64,000 nt of DNA from Nemophila menziesii (taxonomy: Eukaryota; Streptophyta; Magnoliopsida; Boraginales; Hydrophyllaceae), in NCBI GenBank assembly GCA_029959085.1, contig JARWIR010000036.1, positions 310,001 through 374,000 of the forward strand, written 5' to 3'. A program made the translations under genes and the position numbers. Positions 32,314 through 44,731 of the stretch are shown in pieces. The first letter of the stretch is position 1, and each line of letters starts with the position of its first letter. The notes beneath the pieces were generated by a model. The model saw only the letters and a program-made list of their open reading frames with translations. It ran no database searches and had not been told where the DNA came from.

Positions 32314-33466
32314 TGGTGTCTCCTGGTGTGTTATAAAATAACACCCATAAATAGGAAGGACACGTACCGCAAGTGTATGGATCGTCCAAAGTAATATTTG
32401 GTAAATGGGAATTCGATCTCAGGGACGGATTGGACATGACTTTAGATGTTATGTAATAAGTGTGAAAAAAATTTATATGATGCGGAAAGTAAAATAGATG
32501 AATATTTGTTTTGATTTTGTTTAAGGACTAAAATGGAATCAATATAAAATACTAAATTAACTAATGCAAATAAATGAGACGCAAGTAAATAATATATGAG
32601 TAGACGCAAGGATGAGAAATAGTACTTGAGTTTCGCAAGGGTTTCGCCTAAATCTATTCAATCAATGTTCTCGTTTAAGAGTCGAATTGGTAATTAATAA
32701 TAGTCGGGATTCGAGTTTCTCCTAACCCCCGTCAGGGTGGACTTAGGAGCTATCCTAGGGTATTACGAACCCCGTCAGGGTGATTATAAGCTACCTTTGA
32801 ATGTTCAAGTGTTTAACCCAAACGGCTATAAGAAAACTAATTCCGCCAGGATCAATAATTTATATTTTACATCTATTACCTAGTTCAGTTATTAAACCCC
32901 CTGTCAAGGTTATCATTACGCCACTATAATAAATAGCTTAATTACTAATTCCTATTTTTGATTCATGACTTCAAAGACAGTAGATAAATTCACGATAATA
33001 GAAAATACTAATTACCCAATTCAGATTGAATCTTTTAATCCCAAATTCAAAATCATTAACTAAATAAACTGGGGCTCAACCCATTAAAGCGATTCTCAAG
33101 CACTTAGAGTATTTAGCTCATAATAAAAATTAAAACTTAAGAAATAAAAATAAAGGAACTCATTGTTTTACATAAAGAAATAATAAGCACCTAATTTAAG
33201 AGTCGTTGAATTGACTGTTGTTGGAAGAATCACTTCTAAAATTTTAGTTTCTTCTCTCCTCTTGCTTTTGTCTGTTCTCTCTGACGTTCCGACTTTTGTA
33301 AATTGAGTTGTGTGTAAAGATAAAGTCAAAAGTTCTCTTTATACTCGGCTTATATTAAGTGTGTAAATAAAATATTAAATGGCCCAAGTCCACTCTTCAA
33401 ATCATAATCCCGTAACTGGTGTACACCCACAACTAAAATAGCTGTAACTTTTTCAATTTAACTCCG
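32314..33466 (-). repeat. LTR type B, antisense, 5' part missing
   Basis: On the plus strand it starts TGGTGTCTCCTGGTGTG, the reverse complement of the LTR B end. It matches LTR B inward up to about 33,466, where the match stops inside the region corresponding to about 8,765 of copy 1. Confidence 0.85.
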
Positions 33467-33470
33467 TTAT

Positions 33471-33980
33471 CCCTTATTTGGAACACATTGATCTGGGCTC
33501 ACCCGTTCCCTGTTGAATATGTAGAAGATAATCCTAGCATCCAACTACTTCATAACTTATTTTCTCACTACTTCTTTCATTATCGACGTAAGTCTCCTTT
33601 GGCCCTTAATTGACCGTGCCTTCTCATTGTTAAGAATGATCTTGTGTTGTAAAATGGTAGGATTAATGCCTTTGATGTCAGCAACAGTCCACCCAGTTGC
33701 CTCCTTGTTAGCTCGAAGCACGTGTAACAAGTTTTCCTCTTGAGGACTTATCAAATTAGCGGAAAAAATAACATGTGATATATCATTTTTTCCCAAATAA
33801 ACATACCTAAAATGAGATGGTAAAGGTTTCTATTCAAGTTTTAGAGGACATATAATAGATGGTTTCGTTGGTGGTTTAATCTTCTTTGAGTCTCAGACTT
33901 GTTCATAATCTTGGGCTATTCTTCGTCCCTGTCCATATGACTTTAAATCTGCCACAACCTCGGTTATCTCTTCAGGTAAA
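33471..33980 (-). pseudogene. pol: Athila-type pol fragment, region before RT
   Basis: It matches 4,346-4,856. The minus-strand ORF 33,796-33,557 is open and encodes the segment with ANLISPQEENLLHVLRANK and GWTVADIKGINPTI, known from the stretch just upstream of RT in Athila-like pol. A stop seen at the matching place in copy 1 (near 4,624) is absent here. It joins LTR B remnant DNA at 33,466-33,471 and LTR A at 33,981. Confidence 0.85.
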
Positions 33981-35585
33981 TGATGTCTCCTGTATTTTCC
34001 TAATTATATGCCCTTAGGAGACATCAAAGTAGGTGATTATTTGACTTATTTACTAGACTTTTAATCTTATTTGGTCATATTACGATTTCTTCCCTTGAAT
34101 TTGGATTATTTGTGTTCTAGAGCTTTTATGCGTTAATTCGTTTATTTTTAGTGTAAAGTTATTAGGTTTATGATTTTATGGAGTATCAAGACAAGTAGAA
34201 GAAACCAGAAATAAAGTCTTGGATTAAGCGTTAAAGTCAAAGGCGAGAATAATTGATTCGAATAAGTAATTAGTGGAGAATGAAATCTGGAATGCTGTCA
34301 CAAATCACTGTTTTCGAGCATCTTAACCACTGATTCAGCCTTGGAGCATAATATGTGGTAGATAGATCTTGAAGTCAGGAAGATTTTCCAAGTTGAACGA
34401 AGTGATTCTGAGTCAGAACGCAAAAGTTACAGCTGTTTTAGTAACAGCTACTCACCAGTTACGGGATTTCATTAAATGGATTGGACTTTTATTCTAATTA
34501 ACCTAATCCTTCTTTTTAAAAGCCCGATCCGTTTTTCCCACTATAAAAAGGCTTTTAACTTCAGTTTCTACGGACACAATTAATATTAGAGAAGAGGCAA
34601 CGCTTAGGAGAACTCAGAGAAGCAAAAAGGAGAGAGAAAGCTGAAGCTGGAGAATTCCTTCTTCCAACAACAACAATTATCAACCCTTTAGTTAGGGTTT
34701 TCTTATATCTGTAATTCAGTATGAACTTCTTTTATTTTAATTCAGTTATTTTTATTAGTATGAGCTAAACTTACCTTGTGCTTGAGAATCGCATTAATGG
34801 GTTGAACCCAAGTTTATTGAATTTATGTTTTTGAATTTATGTTTTTGAATTTGGGATTGATTAATTTAAATTGAACTGGTTATTTCGTATTGACTATTAT
34901 TTTGCAATTAAATAATGTCTTTGAAGTCATGAATCAAATATAGGAATTAGTAATTAAGCTATTCACTTTGGTGAGAAAGTGATCGCATTGACGGGAGGGT
35001 TTAATTACAAAACTAAATAATAGACGTAAGGTAGAAATTATTGACACTTGCGGACTTAGTTAACCTTATAGCCAATTGGGTAGAATACCTTCCCATTCGA
35101 AGGTGGATTATGATCGCCGTAACGGGGTTTGTAACACCTAAGAATAGATCCTAAGTCCACCCTGACGGGGGTTAGAAGACTAAAGAATCCCGACTAGTAC
35201 TTAATTTCTGATTTATTACTTAAACAGAAACATTGATTTAATAGATTTAGGTGAAACCCTTGCGAAACTCAAGTACTACGTTTAAATCTTTGCGTCTACT
35301 CATTTCTATTTACTTGCGTCTTATTTATTTGCATTAGTTAATTTTGTATTTTGTTTTAATTGCATCTTAGTTCTTAATCAAAAACCAAAACAAATCTTTA
35401 TATCATTTATTTTCCGCTTAATATAAAAATTAATCGCACTTATTAAATAACATCGAAAGTCATACCTAATCCGTCCCTGAGATCAAAATCCCGTTTACTG
35501 GATATTACTTGGACGACCCGTACACTTGCGTTACGTGTCTTGCCTTTTTCTGGTGTGTTATTTTAGAACACACAAGGAGACACTA
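33981..35585 (+). repeat. LTR type A, copy 2
   Basis: It starts TGATGTCTCC and ends GGAGACACTA (CA has become TA). It has the same TATA-like ACTATAAAAAGG (near 34,540) and G-rich boxes as 4,857-6,445. Confidence 0.88.
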
Positions 35586-35737
35586 AGTTTTTGGCGCCCC
35601 TGCCGGGTAGTTTAGCATGTGACCACGGCGTTATCAGTAATGTTTTAATTGTTATTTTTAATTTTTGTTTTCAGTTTTACGCTTTTCATTGTTTAGCTAC
35701 TTCTTAGGTTTTATAGGTTTGGTGTTTGCTCTCGCAC

Positions 35738-35878
35738 CCCGAGAAACAAGTCCGAGCTAAGAACAAGAGAGATAGGGAAGCAAAAGAAAAAGCAAGGTTA
35801 GAACGAGAAATGGAGGAATTGAACATTCATCACGTTGACAATCCTGGCGTTCAGTTAGAACGAGAAAATGCAAAGTAA
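35738..35878 (+). pseudogene. gag: gag N-terminal remnant, copy 2
   Basis: It has the same basic segment as 6,590-6,727 (KEKARLEREMEELNIHHV) and the same early TAA. It includes the AKNKRDRE run that agrees better with the fuller gag at 32,167 than copy 1 does. Confidence 0.75.
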
Positions 35879-35972
35879 AATCTGAGTATTGGAAGAGAAA
35901 CAAGATGCGATGATTACCAATTTAGGAAACGTCACAAAAGAGTTGGATACGTTGAAAAATATGTTATTTAGG

Positions 35973-35977
35973 GTGAG
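35973..35977 (+). other. Target-site duplication GTGAG, left side of element C
   Basis: GTGAG precedes the LTR terminus TGGTGGTCC. It pairs with GTGAG at 17,152-17,156, and the unoccupied site is at 6,822-6,826. Confidence 0.85.
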
Positions 35978-37450
35978 TGGTGGTCCTTTGTGTCTTCTAA
36001 AATAAATGCAATAAGGATAAGAGAACCACAACCGCAAGTGTACGGTTGTCCTAAGTAATATATGTGATAAAACAGATTCGTTCTCAGGGACGGAATGGTT
36101 GACTCTAATGCTAAGACAATAAATTAAAATACTAAATTAATGCAAGTATTTAACTAGACGCAAGAAAATAAAGTGTTTACGCAAGATAGGAAAGGCAGTA
36201 CTGGAGAGATGCAAGGGTTTCACCTAATTATCATTCATTTCATGTCATGTTTGAGGGGCAAATCGGTAAATATGTACTGGTCGGGATTCTGAATTCTCCT
36301 TACCCCCCGTCAGGGTGGACTAAGGAGCTACTCTCAAGTGCTACAAACCCCGTCAATGTGATTATAGTCCACTTTCAAGTGATTAAGTCTATTCTACCCA
36401 ATTAGCCATGGGTTTAATTAAGCTCGTCAAAGTCAAATAATTTCTAACCTATGTTCGTTAATTAGTTATGTACCCAGACCCACTGTCAAGGTGATCTAAT
36501 CGCCAATAATTGGAATAGCCGAGATACTAAATCCGAATATTGAGTCGCGAATTCAATAAATTTAAATAAAAGCAAATTAAATAAAAATACCATTTACCCA
36601 ATTTGATTTAAATAAAAATTATCCCAAATTCAAACACATGAAACGAAATAAAATTGGGATTAAGCCATTATGCGTTCTCAAGCACTTAATGAAATTAGCT
36701 CATACTAATGCGAAAAACTAAATTAAAATGGAAATAATTCATGTTCTTTAATTACATAAATAAAAGATAGAACCTAATTAGGAATTGGGTTTGGCTGTGA
36801 TTTGACGTTCTCTCTGGACACTCTCTCCTAAGGATGATTTTAATTGAACAATAAAATGAGAGGTGCTGAATAATGAGGTCTAAAGGAATATTTATAGTGC
36901 TAAATTCGGACTAGGGCTTTTACTTAAGTTTAAGTGAATATTAGAAAAGGCCAAGTCCACTAATTAAGGCTAAATCTCGTAACTGCTGCACCACCTCCAC
37001 TAAAATAGCTCTATCCGGCTCGTTCAACTCGGATTGACCTCATTCCAGTTGTTAAAGTTCCGTAACTCAATGGGGCACGTTTTCTCTTCACAAGTCAGTG
37101 GCTAAATCCACTCTTAGATGGCTCGGAATCAGCAATCTTTGACAACTTTCCAGATTTGCAGCTTAAAATAATAAATTCTTTCGGGATATTTCTTCTTGCT
37201 TTGACTTCATTACACAATCTTTGACTTTATTATTGGCTTCCTCTCCTAGCAAGAATTCAAAACCTACAACTTTTAACTCAAAACAAACCATATTACGGGC
37301 AAAAAATTTTAATAAATCAAAAATACTAGAATTAAAAGAGGAAAATCGATTTATTGCATTTTAAGACCAAAAGTCTATCGAAATAGTCAAATAAACACAA
37401 AAAATGATGTCTCCCAAGGGCATAAAATTAGAAAATTTAGGGAGACATCA
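35978..37450 (-). repeat. LTR type C, copy 2 3' LTR
   Basis: It aligns with 15,557-17,151 but lacks about 80 bp near 36,103, where the longer copy has that stretch between two CTAATGCT repeats. That is typical of deletion between short direct repeats. Confidence 0.85.
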
Positions 37451-39530
37451 AGACCCACAACTCAAACCTTTCTCGTCCCGACAAATCAAAACTAAAAACA
37501 AGGGGAATGTAGCAGATGCAAGAGAAAATAGAAGCTAGTAAATACACCCTAAAGCAAGCCTTAAAATAAATCTCATATAGCAAACATTAAGAACTAACAT
37601 ACACGTACACTAATCATGCAACATCAAACACAAATAACTTCAATCATAAAATTAACTTTGCAATGCTAGAAGGTTACACTTGTACTTATCTCAATATGAT
37701 GGTTATAGTTTGTTTCTCGATCCTTACTCGCTTTGGACGCTCCACTTAGTATAAAACCTATTAACTTACCATGCACCTAGAAATCACTAGGACTTTACGG
37801 TTTTAGCGTAGGCTTAGGGACAGTGTGGTATGTATATTTGGTAAATTTGAAGTGAGCTTTTGGCTCTCACCTCACTTATGATCAACAACTGTCCACGAGC
37901 TTGAGTTTACACTCATATAATGTTCTCACTCAACCCATTTGACACATTAATGTTGCGTCCCCATGTCAACCCAATATAAACTAAGATGATTTTTCTAAAT
38001 ATTCCACTTTGCCGGTTTATTTTATTCTTTCTTTCTTTTTATTTTCTTTTTCATTTCTTTTCTTCTTTTTTTGTACAAGATACCCATGACCATCCTTTTG
38101 ATGTGAAAGGTTATGTCTCTTATAATAATTTTCTTTTTCTCTTTTTTTTTCTTTTTTCAAATCCCGACAAAGGGTTACAAATAATAATATCATCTTTTAT
38201 TTTTGTGCCTCAATACAAACACCTATAATCCCTTCCCAATGTAATTTTCCAAATGTGGACCCTCCACCCAAACTCAAGCTCGAGACAGGTCTCAGGATCG
38301 TGATTCAAGTGCGGGTTATTTGGTCATGCCTAATAATCTAAATATGGGCTTATATCGTGGTTACAAAATAAAAGGCTTAAGGCTCAAAATTGGGCTAAGA
38401 CGGATAAAATTATTATGAGGGATAGCAAGCTAAAAGGCTACAAGTGGCTAACAAAAAACTTCCCCTATCATTTTCCTAACTACATGGTTCATCTCTAGTT
38501 CATATCTCAGTGGGTTCTCTACTAATTTAGATCTCACGTTCTACAAACCAAACTTTTTCCTTAAGTACAAGCTTACTTCTTTTGCATTGTTCATTAATTT
38601 TTCCTATTCATTATATATGTATACATGCAATTAAAGTGTGTTTTATGTTCTTCCCTAAAGTTCACTATTTACTATCATAGATTCATCAAAAGTATACTTA
38701 AAATGGACATTTAAAATCTTCTACAGTCAAACGCAACTCCTAAATATTTTTATTGAAAGCAATTAAAACAAATAAACACATAAAAACTGGGATGAGGCAA
38801 CGATCCCCACCCCAAACTCAAAACTGAATTGTGTCCCCACGACTCGAAAAGACTCAATGCAAATAAACTAGTTTACACTAAATGAAAAGGAATAGAAAAC
38901 GTATCTTAACCAGCGCGAGGCTGGTTGTCAGTGTTGCGTCCCGGTTGAGGTTTTGAATTCTTCTTCATCAATGGTTATGTTTAATGTGTTCTTCATTACC
39001 TCGATCTTTTTGTCAAATTTCCCACATTTTCATCTGTTCCCAACTCTCTAATCATCATCTCCTCTATGAAAATCTTCCCTTCATACCCAATTCTCTTCCT
39101 TTAACATGTTCTTTATACCTTTCCCAACCTTCATGGTCATCGCTGACGACTCCAAACTCAAAGCTTCAAGAACTCTCAAAAGTTTTGGATAAAATTGTGA
39201 TGTTGGTGTTCTTGAAGGTTTGAATATGAATTATGGATTGTTTAGAGTTACGTCATGGATATTTCAAAGTTTGGGAAAGGTTTAATGGATAAACTTTAAG
39301 CTTTGGTGAAAGAAAAATTTGGATTAAAGTGTAAATTCTTTGGTATTTGGGAGATTTATGATATGAATGTGTGGTTGGATGATATTTAGAGAGAAGGATT
39401 GGTGGTATTTTGGTATTTTGATGATGATTTTCAGAGTAGTTGGAGGCAAGCATTCGTCAGTGGAGACTAACATGAGAAAGAAACAAAAAATATAGGGTTT
39501 TAACCCTTGAAATCACCTATCAGAGCAGCT

Positions 39531-39750
39531 GACCGGCATGCCGGTCGCGGTCGCGGTCTCGGTCTCGGCGAAAAAATAAAAAATTAGAAATACTTTTTTT
39601 ACCTCAGACGCAAGCCACCTTGCTTCAAACATGACGCACTAGTCAGAACATCCTTCGTCATTGACCGGCTAGCTGGTGATCTGACCGGCATGCCGGTCGC
39701 GTGTCGCTGGCGCAATCTCTGACGTAGCAACGTGCGTCAAACGTGACGCA
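39531..39750. repeat. Palindrome cluster in element C, copy 2
   Basis: Perfect GACCGGCATGCCGGTC occurs at 39,531-39,546 and again at 39,683-39,698. It is followed by the TGCGTC/GACGCA inverted repeats seen in copy 1. A small GGTCGCGGTCTC-type expansion follows the first palindrome. Confidence 0.85.
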
Positions 39751-40085
39751 CTACCCATAAAATTTTGCCTATTTATCAGAACTTTTTGACTTCACCATTG
39801 GATAGAGCTCGAAAAGTTATGCGGTTTAGGCTCAAGAAAAAGTTCAGTCCGACTTCCGAGCATCAAGTTATGATCTTCTAAAGTTACTTCATTTTTTTCG
39901 TTCTAACTACCCCAAACTCATGATCTTCACTCCTGTAATCATCAAAAACACCAACCTTTCTCATTTCTTACAAATAAACACTAAATCAATAACCATTACT
40001 CTAATTTACACTAAAAATTTAAAAGACATGAAAGAAATTTAAAACATGGGTTGTCTCCCAAGAAGCACTTTTGTTTATTACGTCT

Positions 40086-40613
40086 TTAAGTTCGACGCGT
40101 TACCTTCCATGAAGATGGTAATGAGGCCCTTGCGGTGTTCCTCCACTTAAACTCTCCTCTTCCTTGATGTGAAATCTTTAGAACCTTCCTCCTTAGAATA
40201 TTATTTAATCGATCTCTAAAAGGAGATGGGTAATTACTTCGTTTCGCCTTCTTACTTTCACGACGAAACTCATTTTCCACCACATTAGAGTAGATAACCG
40301 TTCTCAACGGTATAAGCTTATTTTTATTCCTCGTTTCAATCTCGTATTCATCTCTAAAATGTGGTGGGTAGGTGCTCCTCCTTGCCGCTTTGCTCTCGCG
40401 GTGTGGCACCTTGCTTGTATAGCATATATTGATCATTTGTGGTAGTGGAGGTGATTCTTCAGCTCTATTTTTATTCAAGATTCGTAGTCGGTATGGGTAA
40501 ACTTGTTGTGGCGGAGATTCAACTTCTATTTTATTGTGAACCTTTATTTCTTCAATTGACCCCTTTACAATTTCATATTCATCTTCGCTTTCAACCCGAT
40601 CATCACAAACCAA
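40086..40613 (-). CDS. Element C-specific charged ORF, 3' part, copy 2
   Basis: A 175-codon open frame on the minus strand whose first codons come from the joined A/B element DNA. From EDEYEIV onward it is the element C protein, with PPQQVYPYRLRILNKNRAEE and repeated YPPHFRDEYE / YPSPFRDRLN motifs. Here the frame is intact across the point where copy 1 has lost a base. The N-terminal part is removed by the junction at 40,594. No known domain is seen. Confidence 0.55.
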   Translation of the reverse strand: MVCDDRVESEDEYEIVKGSIEEIKVHNKIEVESPPQQVYPYRLRILNKNRAEESPPLPQMINICYTSKVPHRESKAARRSTYPPHFRDEYEIETRNKNKLIPLRTVIYSNVVENEFRRESKKAKRSNYPSPFRDRLNNILRRKVLKISHQGRGEFKWRNTARASLPSSWKVTRRT

Positions 40614-41225
40614 GAACCTGGTTAGCTACTGTACAAAAAAAAGATTTTGAAAAAGAAAAAGAAAGAATAACATACCCGGAAAAGTGGAAACTTTCGGAAA
40701 TCATCTTAGTCTGTATTGGTTTTATCAAATGGGTTGAGTGAGAACATTATTCAAGTGTAAACTCAAGCTTGTGGACAGTTGTTGATGGTAAGTGAGGAGA
40801 GAGCCAAAAGCTCACTTCAAATTTACCAAATATAAATACCACCACTGTCCCTAAGCCTACGCTAAAACCATAAATTCCTCATGATTCTTAGGTGCATAGT
40901 GAGTTTATAATTCAGCTAATAGGGAGTATACTAAGTGGAGTATTCAAAGCGAGTGTGGATCAATGAACACCCTATAGCCATCATATTGATATAAGTACAA
41001 GTGTAACCCTCTAGCATTATGAAGTTAATTTTAAGATTGATATTATTTGTGTTTGATTTTGCATGATAAGTGTATGTGTATATTAATTCCTAATGTTTGT
41101 TATATGAGATTTATTTTAAGTATTGCTTTGGGTGTATTTACTAGCTTTTGCATCTTTGCATTCACCTTAGACCTTTGTTTGTAAGTTTACTTTGTCGAGA
41201 CGACAAAGGTTTTAGTTGGAGGTCT
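40599..41225 (+). other. Internal domain of A/B element copy 3, right part, with polypurine tract
   Basis: It matches 18,016-18,671. It ends in GGTTTTAGTTGGAGGTCT (41,208-41,225), a changed polypurine tract before LTR B. No gene is seen. Confidence 0.75.
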
Positions 41226-42806
41226 TGATGTCTCCTCGTTTGCTCTAATTATATGCCCTTAGGAGACATCATTTTAGGTGATTATTTGACTAATTCGATA
41301 GAATTTTAGGATTAAATTGTTATATATAATTTTTCCTCCTTGGATTTTAGTATTTTTCATTTATTAAACTTTTGCACGTTAAATGGTTTGTTTTGGTGTA
41401 AATTTTGTAGGTATTTAATACTAGCAAGGCGAGAAATCAAGATCGTGAGTCTTAGATCGTGTAAAGAAGTCGAAGGCGAGAAAAAATATCCCAAAGAGTT
41501 GACAAACTGGAGCTACAAATCTGGAAGGCTGATGATAATTGCAGATTTTGAGCCACTTAAACATGGATTCAGCCACTGAGTTGTAAATAAGATTCGTTCC
41601 TTATCGAGTTACAAAAAAATAGCAAGTTGAATGAGTCAATTCGAAGTTAAATTGAGAAAGTTACAGTCGTTTTAGTGGATGGTGTACACCAGTTACATGA
41701 TTTGGACTTGAAGAGTGGACTTGGGTCATTTAATATTTCATTAAATTACTTAAAATAAGCCCAAGTCCAATTTTATTAGTATATATAGGCCTTTTGACTT
41801 TATTTTTACACACAATTCATTTTACAAAAGGCAGAACGTTAGAGAGAAAAGACAAAAGAAAGAGAAAAGAAAAAGCTGAAGCTGGAGAAGTAATTCTTCG
41901 ACCAACAATCAATTTAACAACCTCTTAATTAGGTTTTATTTATTTTTCTTTCTATAAAACATGAGTTCCTTTAATTTTATTTCTTTAGTTTTAATTTCAC
42001 TTATGAGCTAAACTCATTTGTGCTTGAGAATCGCTTTAATGGGCTGAGCCCCAATTTATTTAATTAATGTTTTTGAATTTGGGATTGAAAGATTTAATTT
42101 GAATTGGGTAAATTAGTATTTTCTATTATTGTGAATTTATTTACTGTTTTTGAAGTCATAAATCAAAAATAGGAATTAGTAATTAAGTTATTCATTATAG
42201 TGGCATAATGATCACCTTGACGGGGGGTTTAATTACTGAACTAGGTAATAGATGTAAAATATAAATTATTGATCCTGGCGGAAGTTTTCTTATAGCCGTT
42301 TGGGTTAAACACTTGAACATTCAAAGGTAGCTTATAATCACCCTGACGAGGTTCGTAATACCCTAGGATAGATCCTAAGTCCACCCTGACGGGGGTTAGG
42401 AGAAACTCGAATCCCGACTATTATTAATTACCAATTCGACTCTTAAACGAGAACATTGATTGAATAGATTTAGGCGAAACCCTTGCGAAACTCAAGTACT
42501 ATTTCTCATCCTTGCGTCTACTCATATTTTATTTACTTACATCTCATTTATTTGCATTAGTTAATTTAGTATTTTACATTATTTGCACTTTAGTCCTTAA
42601 ATAAAATCAAAACAAATATTTATCTATTTTATTTTCCGCATCATATAACAACTACACACACTTATTACATAACATCTAAAGTCATATCCAATCCGTTCCT
42701 GAGATCGAATTCCCGTTTACCGGATATTACTTGGACGATCTGTACACTTGCGGTACGTGTCCTTCCTATATGGGGGTGTTATTTAATAACACACCAGGAG
42801 ACACCA
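41226..42806 (+). repeat. LTR type B, copy 3
   Basis: It begins TGATGTCTCC, ends GGAGACACCA and is followed by GTAAC. It is close to the copies at 8,350 and 18,672. Confidence 0.9.
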
Positions 42807-44538
42807 GTAACCTAGTTCTGAATTTAATTGGGAATATGCATGTGGAGGCATGCATATCCCTGTGTGATTATTCGTTGTGTGTGCAAACAAGCCTGGACCA
42901 CCAACGTACTGAAAGATAGATGGTGCAATTTACCATATAATTAATTTCTTTACATAGAAACATAAGAAACCAAGAAAAAAACATCAAACGGTATTTAGTT
43001 AAGTATATTCAAGTAATACATAACTATTCATCTTTACTCACGTTATTGATGACATTTCCTTTGTTATTTTTTACTTGACCATTTATTAGATTTTTACGCT
43101 GATGTTATGGTAATGTATAAATTTTGAATACTATGAAATATTATTGTTTTGGTCCACATATCCCTGTACAAATTATCAGTATTTTACTAATCGAGGTTTA
43201 TTCCAGGTTGTTTACCGACATTGATATATATTAATATATACATATACACATATATATCTTAGTTGCTTGTTATATATCTTTTTATCGGCTATTTCTCTGT
43301 TGTTAATCCCACCAAGTGATCCCTTCGTCGTGATATATGGGTTGTTCATGAGTCCAAATTATGTTATGTAAGTATTTATTGGTTATTGATTCAAATGTCT
43401 TTACAAGAATATTGTTAGCTAATAAAGTTTACACTTATTATTACACATACCCTTTAAGAAATATTTTTAATCTATAAAAAATAATACACGTGACCCATTA
43501 AAAAATTTGTATAAACCATTAGATAAAATCGTAACTTATTATAAAAACAAAGATATCCCATTAAAAATTTGACCATTTGCGGAAGGAAAAAACTTAAAAC
43601 CCATTAAAAATGAGAAAATTTAGTTTTGGACCTTTTAACAGTTGACGCTTATAAAATAATTTTTTAGAATGATTAGTTAAACTTTTTTTCTTCATCCATT
43701 AGAGAATAAAGTTTTTCAAATAATTTTTCAACATATTATAATTTTTTTGATATATAGGATATTACATGTTACACAATAACTTTACAAAAATTGAATAAAA
43801 ATTATATTTAATAGTTAAATTCTAAATAAAATCCCCACCCTACTTCACCTCATCCAACTAACTAAAATCCTTTTAATATTATAGCGTCCACAAACAAAAT
43901 TTCTAAGTGTACCCTGGACTAATAATAAGACGTTGCATATCTGACTAATTATTGTTTCTAAACTAAAACAATACAATGAAAATAACATGTTGGGTTACAT
44001 ACACGAATGCATTGGATAATTGAGTTTGCCTTTAATATATAATTACAACCATATAAATACACATTAATACATGAGAGCAAGAGAGAGATAGAGACAGTCT
44101 CAATTAGGGAAAGTTGAGGCCTCTTACGTATTTGAGTAGTAGAATTATGTTGCAAACCTTAATAGGAAAATTAAGAGTTCATTCTAAGTAAAACCCATAA
44201 TAAATGTTAATAATGCATCCTATTAAAAGATACAATAATTTAAAACACCCATTAACAATTTTTTTCTTGATCATCACCATTAAACCCTAAAATTAACCTT
44301 CAAAAGGTTAACGGGACCCAAAATTAAACTAGGCCTAATACGCATTTTAGGTTAAAAATCAAATCTTGTGAATAAAGATATAGATTAACTTACAGTGGTT
44401 TGATAAGAATTAATAATAACTATTTGTGATAGAAATGAAGAGAAACGGGGTTCGTTGGGTGTAAGGTGAGTGACCTTATCACTATGTAGAGAATAGCGAA
44501 AATAATTTTTTTTTTATGTGAAACATACATGTGAGTTA
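42807..44538. other. Anonymous AT-rich DNA of the duplicated segment, copy III
   Basis: It is the longest version of this flank: it keeps the piece shared with copy I (to about 43,168) and a piece missing from copy II (to about 43,390). It then runs parallel to 20,330-21,498. No gene is seen. Confidence 0.6.
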
Positions 44539-44731
44539 AGATCGATAGGTTGTCTAGTGGTTAGACTACTACGTAGAGACCAAGAGGTCTTGGGATCGAA
44601 TCTTATTGGATTCAAAATGTTTCCGAGTCCAAAGTGTCTCTCATACATAAGACTACCAATGACACTAGAATATGGTTCTCGTAGATATATTATGTTTCTC
44701 TTCTGGAGTGCTATGATACATGTCAACACTT
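44539..44731 (+). mobile_element. tRNA-derived SINE, copy III
   Basis: It has the same A-box-like and B-box-like sequences as 21,499-21,690, with a few base changes. Confidence 0.5.

Larger units (their letters stand above)
30261..33466 (-). mobile_element. Athila-type gag-bearing element fragment with LTR B (antisense)
   Basis: On the minus strand it has a partial type-B LTR (33,466-32,314), a degenerate primer site (32,307-32,288) and a gag (32,167-30,261). The pol part is cut away at the MULE junction, and the start of the LTR is cut at about 33,466, where a piece of antisense pol follows. It shows that LTR B also belonged to gag-coding, probably autonomous, elements and not only to the gag-deleted ones. 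Confidence 0.85.
33981..35972 (+). mobile_element. A/B element copy 3: left part with LTR A, primer site and gag remnant
   Basis: It contains LTR A (33,981-35,585), a primer site (35,592-35,610, TGGCGCCCCTGCCGGGTAG) and the gag remnant (35,738-35,878, charged, ending in TAA as in copy 1). It then stops at the target site of element C. The base run before the LTR is GTAAA, one change from the GTAAC of copy 1. Confidence 0.85.
35978..40598 (-). mobile_element. Non-autonomous Athila-like element C, copy 2 (right end lost)
   Basis: The antisense element keeps its complete outer left end (3' LTR, 35,978-37,450), the internal domain with palindromes (39,531-39,750) and the charged ORF. It breaks off at AACCC (40,594-40,598) and continues as plus-strand internal DNA of the A/B element. 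The 5' LTR and primer site are missing. Confidence 0.85.
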
